Notes under the pieces: generated by a model
Told to the model about the DNA's origin: nothing
Databases searched by the model: none
The model's input: only the letters and a program-made list of their open reading frames with translations
In this document: one piece after another, positions 33,545-42,115 of the stretch
Layout of the letters: the number at the start of each line of letters is the position of its first letter
Position numbering within the stretch: position 1 is the first letter of the stretch
Assembly: GCF_001021555.1 (NCBI RefSeq)
Contig: NZ_LDCP01000001.1
Location: 1,054,001 to 1,118,000, forward strand
Direction: 5' to 3'
Source: Aurantiacibacter marinus
GTDB lineage: Bacteria; Pseudomonadota; Alphaproteobacteria; Sphingomonadales; Sphingomonadaceae
DNA length: 64,000 bases
Position numbers and translations under genes: made by a program

Positions 33545-34771
33545 CTAAACAACCGGGCTGTTGGGATCGTCCTTTTCCTCGCCGTGCTTGCCGGTCATCC
33601 GCAGCACGGTGTAGCCCATCACCGCCGAGATAAGTGAACCTAAAAGCACGCCGATCTTGGCTTCGTCGCGCAGCAGGCGCGCGGCCTCGTCAGTGCCGGT
33701 GAAGGCCAGTTCACCGATAAACAGGCTCATGGTGAAGCCGATACCGCACAGGATCGTGACGCCCCAGATTTCTGCCCAGCTGCAACCTGGCGGCTTGGGC
33801 ACGATCTTCAGCTTCACCAGTGCAAAGACGGTGGCGAAGATGCCGATCTGCTTACCCAGCACAAGGCCTGCACCCACAGCCAAAGGCAGCGGTGCCAGCA
33901 GCTCTTCCAGACCGATGCCCGATATATCGACACCGGCATTGGCAAAGCCGAAGATTGGCACGACCATATAGGCGTTCCATGGCACTAGCGAGTGCTCCAT
34001 ATCTTCCAGCATGCAGCCATCATTCTTGCCGTACATCGGGATGGTCAGCGCGGCGAGAACGCCTGCAATGGTCGCGTGAACGCCCGAATAGAGCACACAG
34101 TACCACAGCACGATACTGAGCAGGATGTAGGGTGCCATGTGCATCACGCGCATCTTGTTCATTACAAACATGAGGCCCAGCACCACGGCGGATGCGGCCA
34201 GGAACATCATCTTGATTTCTTCGGTGTAGAAAATGGCGATGATAGTGACTGCGCCAATATCGTCCACGATGGCGACAGTCAGCAGGAACAGGCGCAGCGG
34301 TGCAGGAACACGGGTCCCCAGCAGGCCGACAACGCCCATTGCAAAGGCAATATCTGTTGCCGCCGGAATGGCCCAGCCACGCATCAGCTCAGGCTGTCCC
34401 CCAGCGATCAGCATATAGACCGCCGCTGGCGCCGCCATGCCCGCGGCTGCCGCCACGATCGGCAAGGTGCGCGCCTTGGGGTCGGACAGATTGCCGCGGT
34501 ACAGCTCCCGCTTTACTTCCAGCCCGACGACGAAGAAGAATATCACCATCAAACCGTCATTCACCCACAGGTGGATCGTGTTGAGGTAGAATGTTTCCTT
34601 CGACCAGAGATAGCCGTTGAACAGGGCGAAATATGCATCGGCTACGCCTGAATTGGCCACCACCAGCGCCACAATGGCAACTGCGATGAGCAACATCCCT
34701 TCAAACGCATCGGCCTTGAACAAGGCCGTGAAGTTGCGGACAGCGGAGCGGAGGATGTTGGGTTCGGACAT
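33545..34771 (-). CDS. nhaA: Na+/H+ antiporter NhaA
   Basis: 408 residues with about 11-12 membrane helices. The two adjacent transport aspartates of NhaA are visible in VAIVDDIGAV, and the family motif AIPAATDIAFAMGV carries the other conserved Asp. It exports Na+ in exchange for protons at alkaline pH. The C-terminal tail is short and charged (GKHGEEKDDPNSPVV). Single gene, divergent from the glycosyltransferase gene; the 160-base spacer is AT-rich and includes two AGTACT copies. Confidence 0.95.
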   Translation of the reverse strand: MSEPNILRSAVRNFTALFKADAFEGMLLIAVAIVALVVANSGVADAYFALFNGYLWSKETFYLNTIHLWVNDGLMVIFFFVVGLEVKRELYRGNLSDPKARTLPIVAAAAGMAAPAAVYMLIAGGQPELMRGWAIPAATDIAFAMGVVGLLGTRVPAPLRLFLLTVAIVDDIGAVTIIAIFYTEEIKMMFLAASAVVLGLMFVMNKMRVMHMAPYILLSIVLWYCVLYSGVHATIAGVLAALTIPMYGKNDGCMLEDMEHSLVPWNAYMVVPIFGFANAGVDISGIGLEELLAPLPLAVGAGLVLGKQIGIFATVFALVKLKIVPKPPGCSWAEIWGVTILCGIGFTMSLFIGELAFTGTDEAARLLRDEAKIGVLLGSLISAVMGYTVLRMTGKHGEEKDDPNSPVV

Positions 34772-34931
34772 GGGAAGTGTCCCTTTCCGAAACCGCCGAT
34801 CATTTCAAGTGCTGAGAGCTTTCAGGCACAATTTTGCAGCGAAAATTTCAGCGATTTTACAATTGTAGTTGCAAATAGTACTGTAAGTACTGATACCTAC
34901 TCGCGAGACGGGTGGTTCTAGGGGCGCAGGC

Positions 34932-36359
34932 ATGGATTTGACGGATTGGTCGGCGTTGGAGTTGCTGGCGCTGATCGAATACGAATTGCTGCTGTTTGCA
35001 GGGTTCTTTTTCCTGCTCGGCGCGATTGACGAATTTGCGATGGATGCGATCTGGCTGTGGCTGCGCATTACAGGGCGCAGCAAAACGCACAGTGTCAAAC
35101 GCGCCGATGTGCGGCATCGCCGCTTATCGGGAAACATCGCCGTCCTCATTCCCGCTTGGCAGGAAGCCGAGGTCATCGGCCAAACTCTTGGTCATGCGCT
35201 GAAAGCGTGGACGCATGGCAATGTGGATTTCTACATTGGTTGTTACCGGAACGATCCGTCCAGTTTGCAGGCTGCAATCGAAGGGGCGGGGGGAGACCCG
35301 CGTGTCCGGCTGGTTGTGCATGACCGCGCTGGGCCAACCACCAAGGCCGATTGCCTCAACCGGCTATATCGCGCGATGGAACGGGATGAGGCGGTACGTG
35401 GCCGGCAATTTCGAACCGTTGTTTTGCACGATGCGGAAGACCTGGTTGATCCTGCTGCGCTTGGCCTCATCGACAGGGCGATAGACGATTGCGAATTTGT
35501 CCAATTGCCCGTTCTGCCCATCCCGCATCCGTCATCGCCATGGGTCGGCAGCCATTATTGTGAAGAGTTTGCAGAGTCGCACGGCAAGGCCATGGTTGTG
35601 CGCGATGCACTTGGTGCAGGTATCCCGGCAGCGGGGGTAGGCTGCGCTTTCCGGCGGAGCTTGCTGGCGAGGATGGTCCCTTCAGGCCATATGGCGGGCG
35701 ACGGGACGGGGCCGTTTTCCGGCTTGTCTCTCACGGAAGATTACGAACTGGGGTTGATGGTTGGTGCTGCCGGTGGGCGGTCACGCTTCCTTCGGGTTCG
35801 CGGCGAGGATGGCCAATTGATTGCAACCCGGTCTTACTTCCCGGCAACTTTGGCAGAAGCGGTTCGGCAAAAGTCGCGCTGGGTCCACGGGATTGCATTT
35901 CAAGGTTGGGACCGCCTCGGCTGGAGCGGCACATTGGTTGAAAACTGGATGCGTTTGCGCGACCGGCGCGGCCCGTTGTCGGCAGTTGTTTTGCTTACCG
36001 GGTACAGCCTGCTGGTGCTGGCGCTGGCTTTGACAGCACTGGAAGTCGCCGGTTACGACAGGCCGTGGGAGCCGACACCGCTGCTGGTGGTTTTGCTCGG
36101 GCTGAATATGGCGGCATTCGTCTGGCGCGTGATCATGCGGTTTACCTTCACCGCGCGCGAATACGGACCGATGGAAGGACTGCACGCAGTGCTGCGGATC
36201 CCGCTTTCCAACATCATCGCAATCATGGCCGGACGGCGTGCGCTGTTTGCCTATGGCCGGACATTGGGTGGGGCGGATGTCATATGGGACAAGACCGTGC
36301 ACCGCGATCAACCGGCGCTGCCACAGAACCTTGCCGCAGTCATGGAGCGCGGTGCGTGA
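34932..36359 (+). CDS. NfrB-like processive family-2 glycosyltransferase, membrane
   Basis: 475 residues. One N-terminal membrane helix (about residues 13-35), a GT2 catalytic domain (residues about 65-330) with LHDAEDLVDP as the DxD-like site, LTEDYELGLMV, and the processivity motif QKSRWVHG of the Q-x-x-R-W type, then three C-terminal helices. This arrangement resembles NfrB of E. coli, which makes a surface glycan used as the phage N4 receptor. It lacks the C-terminal c-di-GMP-binding extension of E. coli NfrB (about 745 residues). Its stop overlaps the start of a membrane-anchored barrel protein, so the two are probably one export pathway. Confidence 0.8.
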   Translation: MDLTDWSALELLALIEYELLLFAGFFFLLGAIDEFAMDAIWLWLRITGRSKTHSVKRADVRHRRLSGNIAVLIPAWQEAEVIGQTLGHALKAWTHGNVDFYIGCYRNDPSSLQAAIEGAGGDPRVRLVVHDRAGPTTKADCLNRLYRAMERDEAVRGRQFRTVVLHDAEDLVDPAALGLIDRAIDDCEFVQLPVLPIPHPSSPWVGSHYCEEFAESHGKAMVVRDALGAGIPAAGVGCAFRRSLLARMVPSGHMAGDGTGPFSGLSLTEDYELGLMVGAAGGRSRFLRVRGEDGQLIATRSYFPATLAEAVRQKSRWVHGIAFQGWDRLGWSGTLVENWMRLRDRRGPLSAVVLLTGYSLLVLALALTALEVAGYDRPWEPTPLLVVLLGLNMAAFVWRVIMRFTFTAREYGPMEGLHAVLRIPLSNIIAIMAGRRALFAYGRTLGGADVIWDKTVHRDQPALPQNLAAVMERGA

Positions 36360-37561
36360 GGCAGGCTCCGGCCAATCCAGCCGCGCGGCGGGGCGGTGCT
36401 CTGGTGATGCTTGGCGCTGTACTTGCGGTCTGGTTGCTGATGCGGGTGGCTATCTGGCAACCGCCCTTCATGCCGGCATCGCTTGCTGTCCTGCCGATTT
36501 CCGGATCAGATGCTGCCGAAACGGTCCGCATAGAGAAAATCGCGCCGAGGCAGCGCGGTCTTGCGCCAGTAGACACATCGCAGCGATATGCGCCCCCCTA
36601 TGCTCCGCCGCCTGCGCCAACGTGGCAATTGCAGCCTGACCCAACGCCGATCGAAAAACCACTTCCGCTTGCGCCAGTGGCATATTCGGGATTTGGCGGA
36701 GGCGGTTCCGGATTGTCGCGCCGCGGGTTTGCCGGGGCAGGGTCTCTGGTTGCGCATGCCTATCTGCTCGGTGCCGCATACCGCAGCAGCGCGGGTGCAA
36801 CGGGGCTATCTGCGCAGAACGGCAATCTGGCCGCGCAGGCCAGGCCAAATGGCACGCCGGTTCCGGTCTATGCCCCCCATGCGGCAGAAGCGATGCGGAG
36901 GATGGCCGTTTCGCCGCGCTGGTCCATGGATGCCTGGGCGCTGTGGAGGCAGGCAGATGATTCGCCCCTGCTTTCGGGCCGCCCAAGCTATGGCCGCAGC
37001 CAGATTGGTGCGGTCATGCGTTACAATCTGGCGCCGTCCAGCGGTCATGCCCCGCAGCTTCATTTGCGGGCAAGTGCGGCGCTGGAAGGGCGGCGGGAAC
37101 GCGAAGTTGCACTGGGCGTATCGGCGCGGCCCATTCCCGCCATTCCTGTCCGGCTTGCCGCAGAAGCGCGGGTGAGTGAAACAGATCGCCGGACAGAACT
37201 GCGCGGCGCCGCCTATGCTGTCGGCGAATTTCCGCCGCTCAACCTTCCCGGCGGACTGACCGGGGAGGCCTATGTCCAGGGTGGTTATGTGACCGGCGAT
37301 TTTGCCACGGCCTTCGTCGATGGGCAGGCGCGCATTACCCGTGAATTGGCAGGAGTGGATGATTTCCGCCTGACAGCGGGCGCCGGTGCGTGGGGCGGAG
37401 CGCAGGAAGATGCGCAGCGGCTGGATGTCGGCCCGACTGCCGGTGTGAGCTTTCGGGTCGGGCCAGCGCGCGGCCGGGTGTCTGCCGATTACCGTTTCCG
37501 CGTGGCAGGCGGAGCAGAGCCTTCGAGTGGCCCTGCGCTCACACTGTCTGCCGGATTTTAG
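36356..37561 (+). CDS. Membrane-anchored putative outer-membrane barrel protein, NfrA-like C-terminus
   Basis: 401 residues from a GTG overlapping the glycosyltransferase stop (GTGA). An N-terminal hydrophobic helix (about residues 16-33) is followed by a Pro-rich linker (YAPPYAPPPAPTW). Residues about 170-401 alternate amphipathic strands and end in TLSAGF, a barrel-like C-terminus with terminal Phe. In E. coli the partner of NfrB is NfrA, a large TPR-plus-barrel protein; here only the C-terminal part could correspond. An inner-membrane helix fused to a barrel-like region is odd. Function inferred from coupling; fold not proven. Confidence 0.55.
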   Translation: MRQAPANPAARRGGALVMLGAVLAVWLLMRVAIWQPPFMPASLAVLPISGSDAAETVRIEKIAPRQRGLAPVDTSQRYAPPYAPPPAPTWQLQPDPTPIEKPLPLAPVAYSGFGGGGSGLSRRGFAGAGSLVAHAYLLGAAYRSSAGATGLSAQNGNLAAQARPNGTPVPVYAPHAAEAMRRMAVSPRWSMDAWALWRQADDSPLLSGRPSYGRSQIGAVMRYNLAPSSGHAPQLHLRASAALEGRREREVALGVSARPIPAIPVRLAAEARVSETDRRTELRGAAYAVGEFPPLNLPGGLTGEAYVQGGYVTGDFATAFVDGQARITRELAGVDDFRLTAGAGAWGGAQEDAQRLDVGPTAGVSFRVGPARGRVSADYRFRVAGGAEPSSGPALTLSAGF

Positions 37562-37615
37562 GCACCCATCGTCATTCGCCTTCTATACCGGCGCTGGTTG
37601 GGTTAGGCGACGCAG

Positions 37616-38533
37616 ATGGATGTTTACCTTCCCATTGCCAATCTTGCGGTCGACGGACTGGTCATCATCCTGCTCGGGCTGGCAACGGGTATCCTGTCGG
37701 GCGTTTTTGGCGTGGGCGGCGGGTTCCTGACTACCCCGCTGCTGATTTTTTACGGTATCCCGCCAACCGTGGCCGCCGCTTCTGCCGCGACTCAGGTGAC
37801 CGGTGCCAGCGTTTCCGGGGTATTCGCGCATAGCCGCAACAATGGCGTGGATTATCAGATCGGACTGGTGATTGTGGCAGGCGGCATGCTCGGCGCATTG
37901 GTCGGGGCGGGCCTGTTCAACGTGCTGCGTTCGATCGGGCAGATCGATACGGTGATCAATATTCTCTATGTCCTGCTGCTCGGTACGATTGGCGGCCTCA
38001 TGCTGCGTGAAGCACTGCAAACGCTGGGTGTGTTCGACACCAAGGGAGAAAAAGGCCGGGCTGCAAAGCGCCGCCATCACCCGTGGATTGCGGCGCTGCC
38101 CTATCGCTGGCGCTTTTATCGCTCGGGTCTGTACATTTCCCCCATCGCGCCGATGATCCTTGGATTGGTGGTGGGTGTGCTGACGATGCTGATGGGGGTT
38201 GGCGGCGGCTTCATCATGGTACCTGCCATGCTGTATATCCTGGGCATGAGCGCGAAGGTTGTGGTGGGCACCAGCCTGTTCAACATCCTGTTCATCACCA
38301 TGCTGGTAACGATGGTCCACGCTTTCACGACGCGCGCCGTCGACATAGTCCTGGCAGGTCTGCTGTTGCTGGGTTCTGTAACAGGTGCGCAACTCGGCAC
38401 CAGAATCGCACAATTTGCGAAGCCGGAATATCTGCGAATCGGGCTGGGGTTGATTGTTGTGATCATTGCACTGAGAATGGCCTTTGGGCTTACGGTTACC
38501 CCGGACGAAGTGTATTCGGTGGTGCCGTTATGA
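37616..38533 (+). CDS. TauE/SafE-family sulfite/anion exporter
   Basis: 305 residues, about nine membrane helices in two homologous halves. Typical family motifs are GVFGVGGGFLTTPLLIFYGI in the first half and MGVGGGFIMVPAMLYILGM in the second. The family exports sulfite, sulfonates or related anions. A soluble loop (EKGRAAKRRHHPW) joins the halves. Its stop overlaps the TIGR02186-family gene by four bases; the two genes are commonly paired, so the partner is probably an accessory periplasmic subunit. Confidence 0.9.
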   Translation: MDVYLPIANLAVDGLVIILLGLATGILSGVFGVGGGFLTTPLLIFYGIPPTVAAASAATQVTGASVSGVFAHSRNNGVDYQIGLVIVAGGMLGALVGAGLFNVLRSIGQIDTVINILYVLLLGTIGGLMLREALQTLGVFDTKGEKGRAAKRRHHPWIAALPYRWRFYRSGLYISPIAPMILGLVVGVLTMLMGVGGGFIMVPAMLYILGMSAKVVVGTSLFNILFITMLVTMVHAFTTRAVDIVLAGLLLLGSVTGAQLGTRIAQFAKPEYLRIGLGLIVVIIALRMAFGLTVTPDEVYSVVPL

Positions 38534-39315
38534 TCCGCCGGCTGGTCATCCTGCTGTGGGCCTCGATGCTGGCATTGGCCAGCACAACGCCTGTCGGCGC
38601 GCAAAGCCGCGAGCCGATCCTGGTGCCGGACATATCCGAACATGATATCGTGTTGCGGCAAGGCTTTACCGGCGCAGATCTCTTGCTGTTCGGCGTAATT
38701 CTTGATCCCGGCGGGGGCCGGATGCAGGGCAATTATGATGTCGTCGTCGTGCTCAAAGGCCCGTCGGAAGAAATCCAACTGCGTGAAAAAGGCCGTCTTC
38801 TCGGCACGATCTGGGTCAATGCCCAAAGTACGGCTTACAGGTCTGTCCCCAGCTTCTATGCCGTCGCCAGCTCGCGCCCCATTGCCGACATTGTCGATGA
38901 ACGCACTGCCGCTATCTACGAACTTGGCCTGCCTTACCTCCAGCTTTCCCCGACCGGTTCGATTGACCCGGAAGAACAGGCGCGTTTTTCCGCAGGTCTG
39001 GTGGATTTACGAGAGCGGCAAGGCCTTTATGCCCAGTACGAAACCGGCGTAACAGTAAGGGAAGGCGTTCTGTACCGGGCGCGCCTGCCGATTCCGTCCA
39101 ACGTGATACCGGGCCGTTATGTGGCCGAAACCTTTGCCATCGCCGATGGACGGGTCATCACCTCTGCCACATCCGAAGTCGATGTGCGCAAGGAAGGGTT
39201 CGAAGGCGTGGTCGCGGAAGAGGCAGAGGACAATTCCTTCCTTTATGGACTGTTCGCCGTTGGACTATCGGTATTCATGGGGTGGGCGGCAGGACGGCTG
39301 TTCGCGCTCGTCTGA
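38530..39315 (+). CDS. TIGR02186 family membrane-anchored periplasmic protein
   Basis: 261 residues. The signal peptide ends near VGAQ (residue 25); a large extracytoplasmic domain follows (ILVPDISEHDIVLRQGFTGA, LLLFGVILD, GPSEEIQLREKGRLLG) and one C-terminal membrane helix (about 236-256). This matches TIGR02186, a family of unknown function usually encoded with TauE/SafE transporters. The ATG overlaps the transporter's stop (ATGA). A role in the transport complex is inferred. Confidence 0.85.
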   Translation: MIRRLVILLWASMLALASTTPVGAQSREPILVPDISEHDIVLRQGFTGADLLLFGVILDPGGGRMQGNYDVVVVLKGPSEEIQLREKGRLLGTIWVNAQSTAYRSVPSFYAVASSRPIADIVDERTAAIYELGLPYLQLSPTGSIDPEEQARFSAGLVDLRERQGLYAQYETGVTVREGVLYRARLPIPSNVIPGRYVAETFAIADGRVITSATSEVDVRKEGFEGVVAEEAEDNSFLYGLFAVGLSVFMGWAAGRLFALV

Positions 39316-39400
39316 TATTGCTGAAAATGTGGATATTGACGCGATCTTAACCTCGTAGGCGCTAGTTATTTTGCGACTTTAACAGCGCTGTGAGCAGTTT

Positions 39401-41116
39401 ATGACCGACATGCATGGAAGCCAGTTTGCGGACGCAACCCCGGTGGACAATTCCGGTTCGGGTACTTCCCTGGATAATGAGAACGAATTGCGTCAGGCGC
39501 AGAGCGCCGAATGCGCGCGCCAGCCTATCGGCGTGGTACTGGAGATTGCCGGTTCCGGTTCTGCCATTGCGCTTGATCTGGAACGGCTGAACGAATGCAT
39601 GGCGGATATCGACCCGTCGATTGCCTTGGCGGGTCAGGTCGGTTCGCAGATCAAGATCAAGACGAATGACGGCTGGCTGCTCGCTTCTGTGCGCAACCAG
39701 CGGCAGGACCGCCGCGGTGACGGCAATTCCATCGTTGCCAATATCGATTTCCTTGGCGAAGGCATGGAAGAACGGCTGACCGGGAAGATCCACAGCTTCC
39801 GTCGCGGCGTAACGCGTTACCCCATTCCGGGCGCGCTGGTGTATCCCGCGACTTCGGAAGATTTGCGCCAGATTTACGCATCCGACGGGCGCAGCTCCAT
39901 CCAGATCGGCACGGTCTATCCCACCAGTGATATTCGCGCCGGCATGTATATCGACGCGATGCTGGGCAAGCACTTTGCGCTGCTCGGCTCCACCGGTACG
40001 GGTAAATCGACCAGTGCCGCATTGATCCTGCACCGCATTTGCCAGGCTGCGCCGCAGGGCCACATCCTGATGATTGACCCGCACGGCGAATATTCCGCCG
40101 CATTCCGCAGTACCGGCCAGATTTTCGACGTTTCCAATTTGCAGATGCCCTATTGGCTGATGAACTTTGAAGAACATTGCGAAGTGTTGCTGAAATCCAG
40201 CGGCAATGATCTGCAGAACGACCGCGATATTCTGGCCAAATGTCTGCTGGCTGCGCGCGGCAAGAACCGTCTCGCAGAACAGCTGGGCAAGATTACGGTC
40301 GATTCGCCTATTCCCTATCTGCTGTCCGACCTGACGGGCATGATCCAGGACGAAATGGGCAAGCTGGACAAGGCAACCAACACCGCACCTTACATGCGGA
40401 TCAAGACCAAAGTGGACGAATTGAAGTCCGATCCGCGCTACCAGTTCATGTTTTCCGGCATGCTGGTCAGCGATACAATGGCTGACTTTATCGGCAAGAT
40501 CTTCCGCATGCCATCGGGCGGAAAGCCGATTTCGATCATCGATGTGTCGGGCGTACCGTCAGATATCACCAGCACGGTGGTCGCTGTACTCAGCCGCCTT
40601 GTCTTCGATTTCGCCATCTGGAGCCGGAATGAAAAGACCAGCCCGATCCTGCTCGTTTGCGAAGAGGCGCACCGTTACGTGCCCAATGAACGCAATGCGG
40701 ACGGCAACTCGGTTGGCACGGTCCTGAGCCGTATCGCCAAGGAAGGTCGTAAGTACGGAATTTCTCTGGGCTTGATCACACAGCGCCCGTCCGACCTTGC
40801 CGAAGGCGTGCTATCACAGTGCGGTACCATCATTTCCATGCGACTGAACAACGACCGCGATCAGGCTTTCGTGAAAGCGGCGATGCCCGAAGGCGCGCGC
40901 GGTTTCCTCGATTCTATCCCGGCGCTGCGCAACCGTGAGTGCATCATTTGCGGGGAGGGTGTTTCGATCCCGATCCGCGTGAGCTTCGACAACCTTGAAG
41001 AAAGCAAGCGTCCGGCATCCGAAGACCCGAGCTTCGTGGACCTGTGGAACACTGGCGGCGGCGAAGAGGACATGGTGCAGCGCACGGTCCAGCGCTGGCG
41101 TGCGCAAGGCAGCTAA
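39401..41116 (+). CDS. HerA-like (DUF87) hexameric ATPase
   Basis: 571 residues. Walker A is GSTGTGKSTSAA (about residue 192); the Walker B region includes ILLVCEEAHRY; the DNA-translocase fold of the HerA/FtsK group continues with TQRPSDLAEGVLSQCGT. The N-terminus (residues 40-150) is a beta-barrel-like HAS domain. Archaeal HerA works with the nuclease NurA in DNA-end resection; no NurA-like gene is adjacent here, so an alphaproteobacterial role is open. The stop codon lies in the loop of a terminator hairpin. Single gene. Confidence 0.88.
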   Translation: MTDMHGSQFADATPVDNSGSGTSLDNENELRQAQSAECARQPIGVVLEIAGSGSAIALDLERLNECMADIDPSIALAGQVGSQIKIKTNDGWLLASVRNQRQDRRGDGNSIVANIDFLGEGMEERLTGKIHSFRRGVTRYPIPGALVYPATSEDLRQIYASDGRSSIQIGTVYPTSDIRAGMYIDAMLGKHFALLGSTGTGKSTSAALILHRICQAAPQGHILMIDPHGEYSAAFRSTGQIFDVSNLQMPYWLMNFEEHCEVLLKSSGNDLQNDRDILAKCLLAARGKNRLAEQLGKITVDSPIPYLLSDLTGMIQDEMGKLDKATNTAPYMRIKTKVDELKSDPRYQFMFSGMLVSDTMADFIGKIFRMPSGGKPISIIDVSGVPSDITSTVVAVLSRLVFDFAIWSRNEKTSPILLVCEEAHRYVPNERNADGNSVGTVLSRIAKEGRKYGISLGLITQRPSDLAEGVLSQCGTIISMRLNNDRDQAFVKAAMPEGARGFLDSIPALRNRECIICGEGVSIPIRVSFDNLEESKRPASEDPSFVDLWNTGGGEEDMVQRTVQRWRAQGS

Positions 41117-41125
41117 GGCTGCCTT
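41106..41125 (+). terminator. Terminator containing the HerA-like stop codon
   Basis: AAGGCAGC (41106-41113), loop TAAG holding the TAA stop, and GCTGCCTT (41118-41125), followed by GTTGTTTTGTTTT. A compact intrinsic terminator that begins inside the coding sequence. Confidence 0.8.
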
Positions 41126-41131
41126 GTTGTT

Positions 41132-41378
41132 TTGTTTTGCGAAGGCGCATCCGCGCCTTCGTCCTCGCTAGACGGGCAGCAAGCTGCCCCCGCTGCGGGC
41201 GGCCGTTTGGCCTTGCCGTCTCAAGCGAGACGGTTTCGGTCTTGCCAAGATAGCAAAGCGCTTGTCTCGGGCGCGACCAGCGACCGACAAAGGCCGACTG
41301 GCCGCCCGCAGGTGCCCCGAAGCGGAGCGGAGGGAACAGCACCGAGGACGAAGGCGCGGATGCGCCTTCGCAAAACAA
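41132..41378. repeat. Giant inverted repeat built from palindromic repeat ends
   Basis: A 247-base element fills the gap between the HerA-like gene and queE. Its ends are 36-base perfect inverted repeats (41132-41167 and 41343-41378), each containing the palindrome GAAGGCGC/GCGCCTTC with a GGAT loop. An inner 11-base pair (TGCGGGCGGCC at 41194-41204 with 41300-41310) and internal hairpins (GGGCAGC/GCTGCCC, CCGTCTC/GAGACGG) extend the fold. Open frames here are mirror-image artefacts. It may be a structured RNA, a mobile palindromic unit or a bidirectional 3'-end element. No protein is encoded. Confidence 0.75.
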
Positions 41379-41379
41379 G

Positions 41380-42114
41380 CTAAGTCCCCCTAGTGTCCCC
41401 GAACAGGTGGATATGCAGCCTGTCGCTCATGCGGTAGCCATTCTCAAGGCATAGCGGCACGAGCCATTTCTCGCGTTCACGCAGTGCTGCGCTCGTCGTG
41501 CCTTCGGGCATTAGGAATAGCCGGCCCGCCGGGATCGCATGGGTGCGGGCGAGGGCTTGGACTTCTTCCACATCACCCGGCTCGGCAATCACGAATTTGA
41601 AGAACGCACGCGGATCCGTTGCCCAGCGGTCAAGCATCTCCGGCTTCAACGCCAGCTCTGCCGGATTGCCGCTGTGGGCCAGTTTCGGGCTGACGTTGTA
41701 TTGATCGACCCTGACATCCAGCCGCGCGGGCGTATCGACTGTGCCGTTGGTTTCAATTTCCACCTGCATATCGGGCAAATGCTCCAGCATTTGCGCCAGC
41801 TTGCCCGCCTGCATCAGCGGTTCCCCGCCGGTAATGACAAGGCGGTTCTGGCCTAGGGCCGCGATGCGCGCAGCAACGTCCTCAACCTCAAGCGACAGCT
41901 GGTTGGCCGACCGCGCGAAAGTCTCTCCGCTGCGGTGCGGGCGATTGTCGCCTTCGAAATGCCAGGTGTAGGCCGTGTCACACCACACGCAGGCGAGGTT
42001 GCAGCGCGACAGGCGCACGAAGGTGACCGGCATTCCGGCAGACGGGCCTTCGCCCTGGATGCTGGCGAAGATTTCCGGCCCGCCAGTGTCATCGGTTGCA
42101 AGAACTAGCGGCAC
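41380..42114 (-). CDS. queE: 7-carboxy-7-deazaguanine synthase
   Basis: About 244 residues from a GTG at 42114 that starts one base after the valS stop, with GGGG upstream; no ATG is in frame near the conserved region. A radical-SAM enzyme in queuosine biosynthesis: the cluster cysteines are C38, C42 and C45 (SRCNLACVWCDTAYTW), and the GEGPSAGMP substrate motif precedes them. The family motif ITGGEPLMQ is intact. It converts CPH4 to CDG for the modified tRNA base. Coupled to valS, another tRNA-related gene. Confidence 0.9.
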   Translation of the reverse strand: MPLVLATDDTGGPEIFASIQGEGPSAGMPVTFVRLSRCNLACVWCDTAYTWHFEGDNRPHRSGETFARSANQLSLEVEDVAARIAALGQNRLVITGGEPLMQAGKLAQMLEHLPDMQVEIETNGTVDTPARLDVRVDQYNVSPKLAHSGNPAELALKPEMLDRWATDPRAFFKFVIAEPGDVEEVQALARTHAIPAGRLFLMPEGTTSAALREREKWLVPLCLENGYRMSDRLHIHLFGDTRGT

Positions 42115-42115
42115 A

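Noticed and set aside
35947-36355. Extended N-terminus of the barrel protein within the glycosyltransferase
   Set aside because: The overlapping part is antisense-like low-complexity translation; the coupled GTG at 36356 gives a sensible membrane helix.
38083-38529. Extended N-terminus of the TIGR02186 protein overlapping TauE/SafE
   Set aside because: The upstream part reads through the transporter in another frame; ATG at 38530 opens a signal peptide.
41044-41383. Open frames on both strands between the HerA-like gene and queE beginning with the same residues
   Set aside because: The identical starts come from the inverted repeat; no ribosome-binding sites and no domain similarity.
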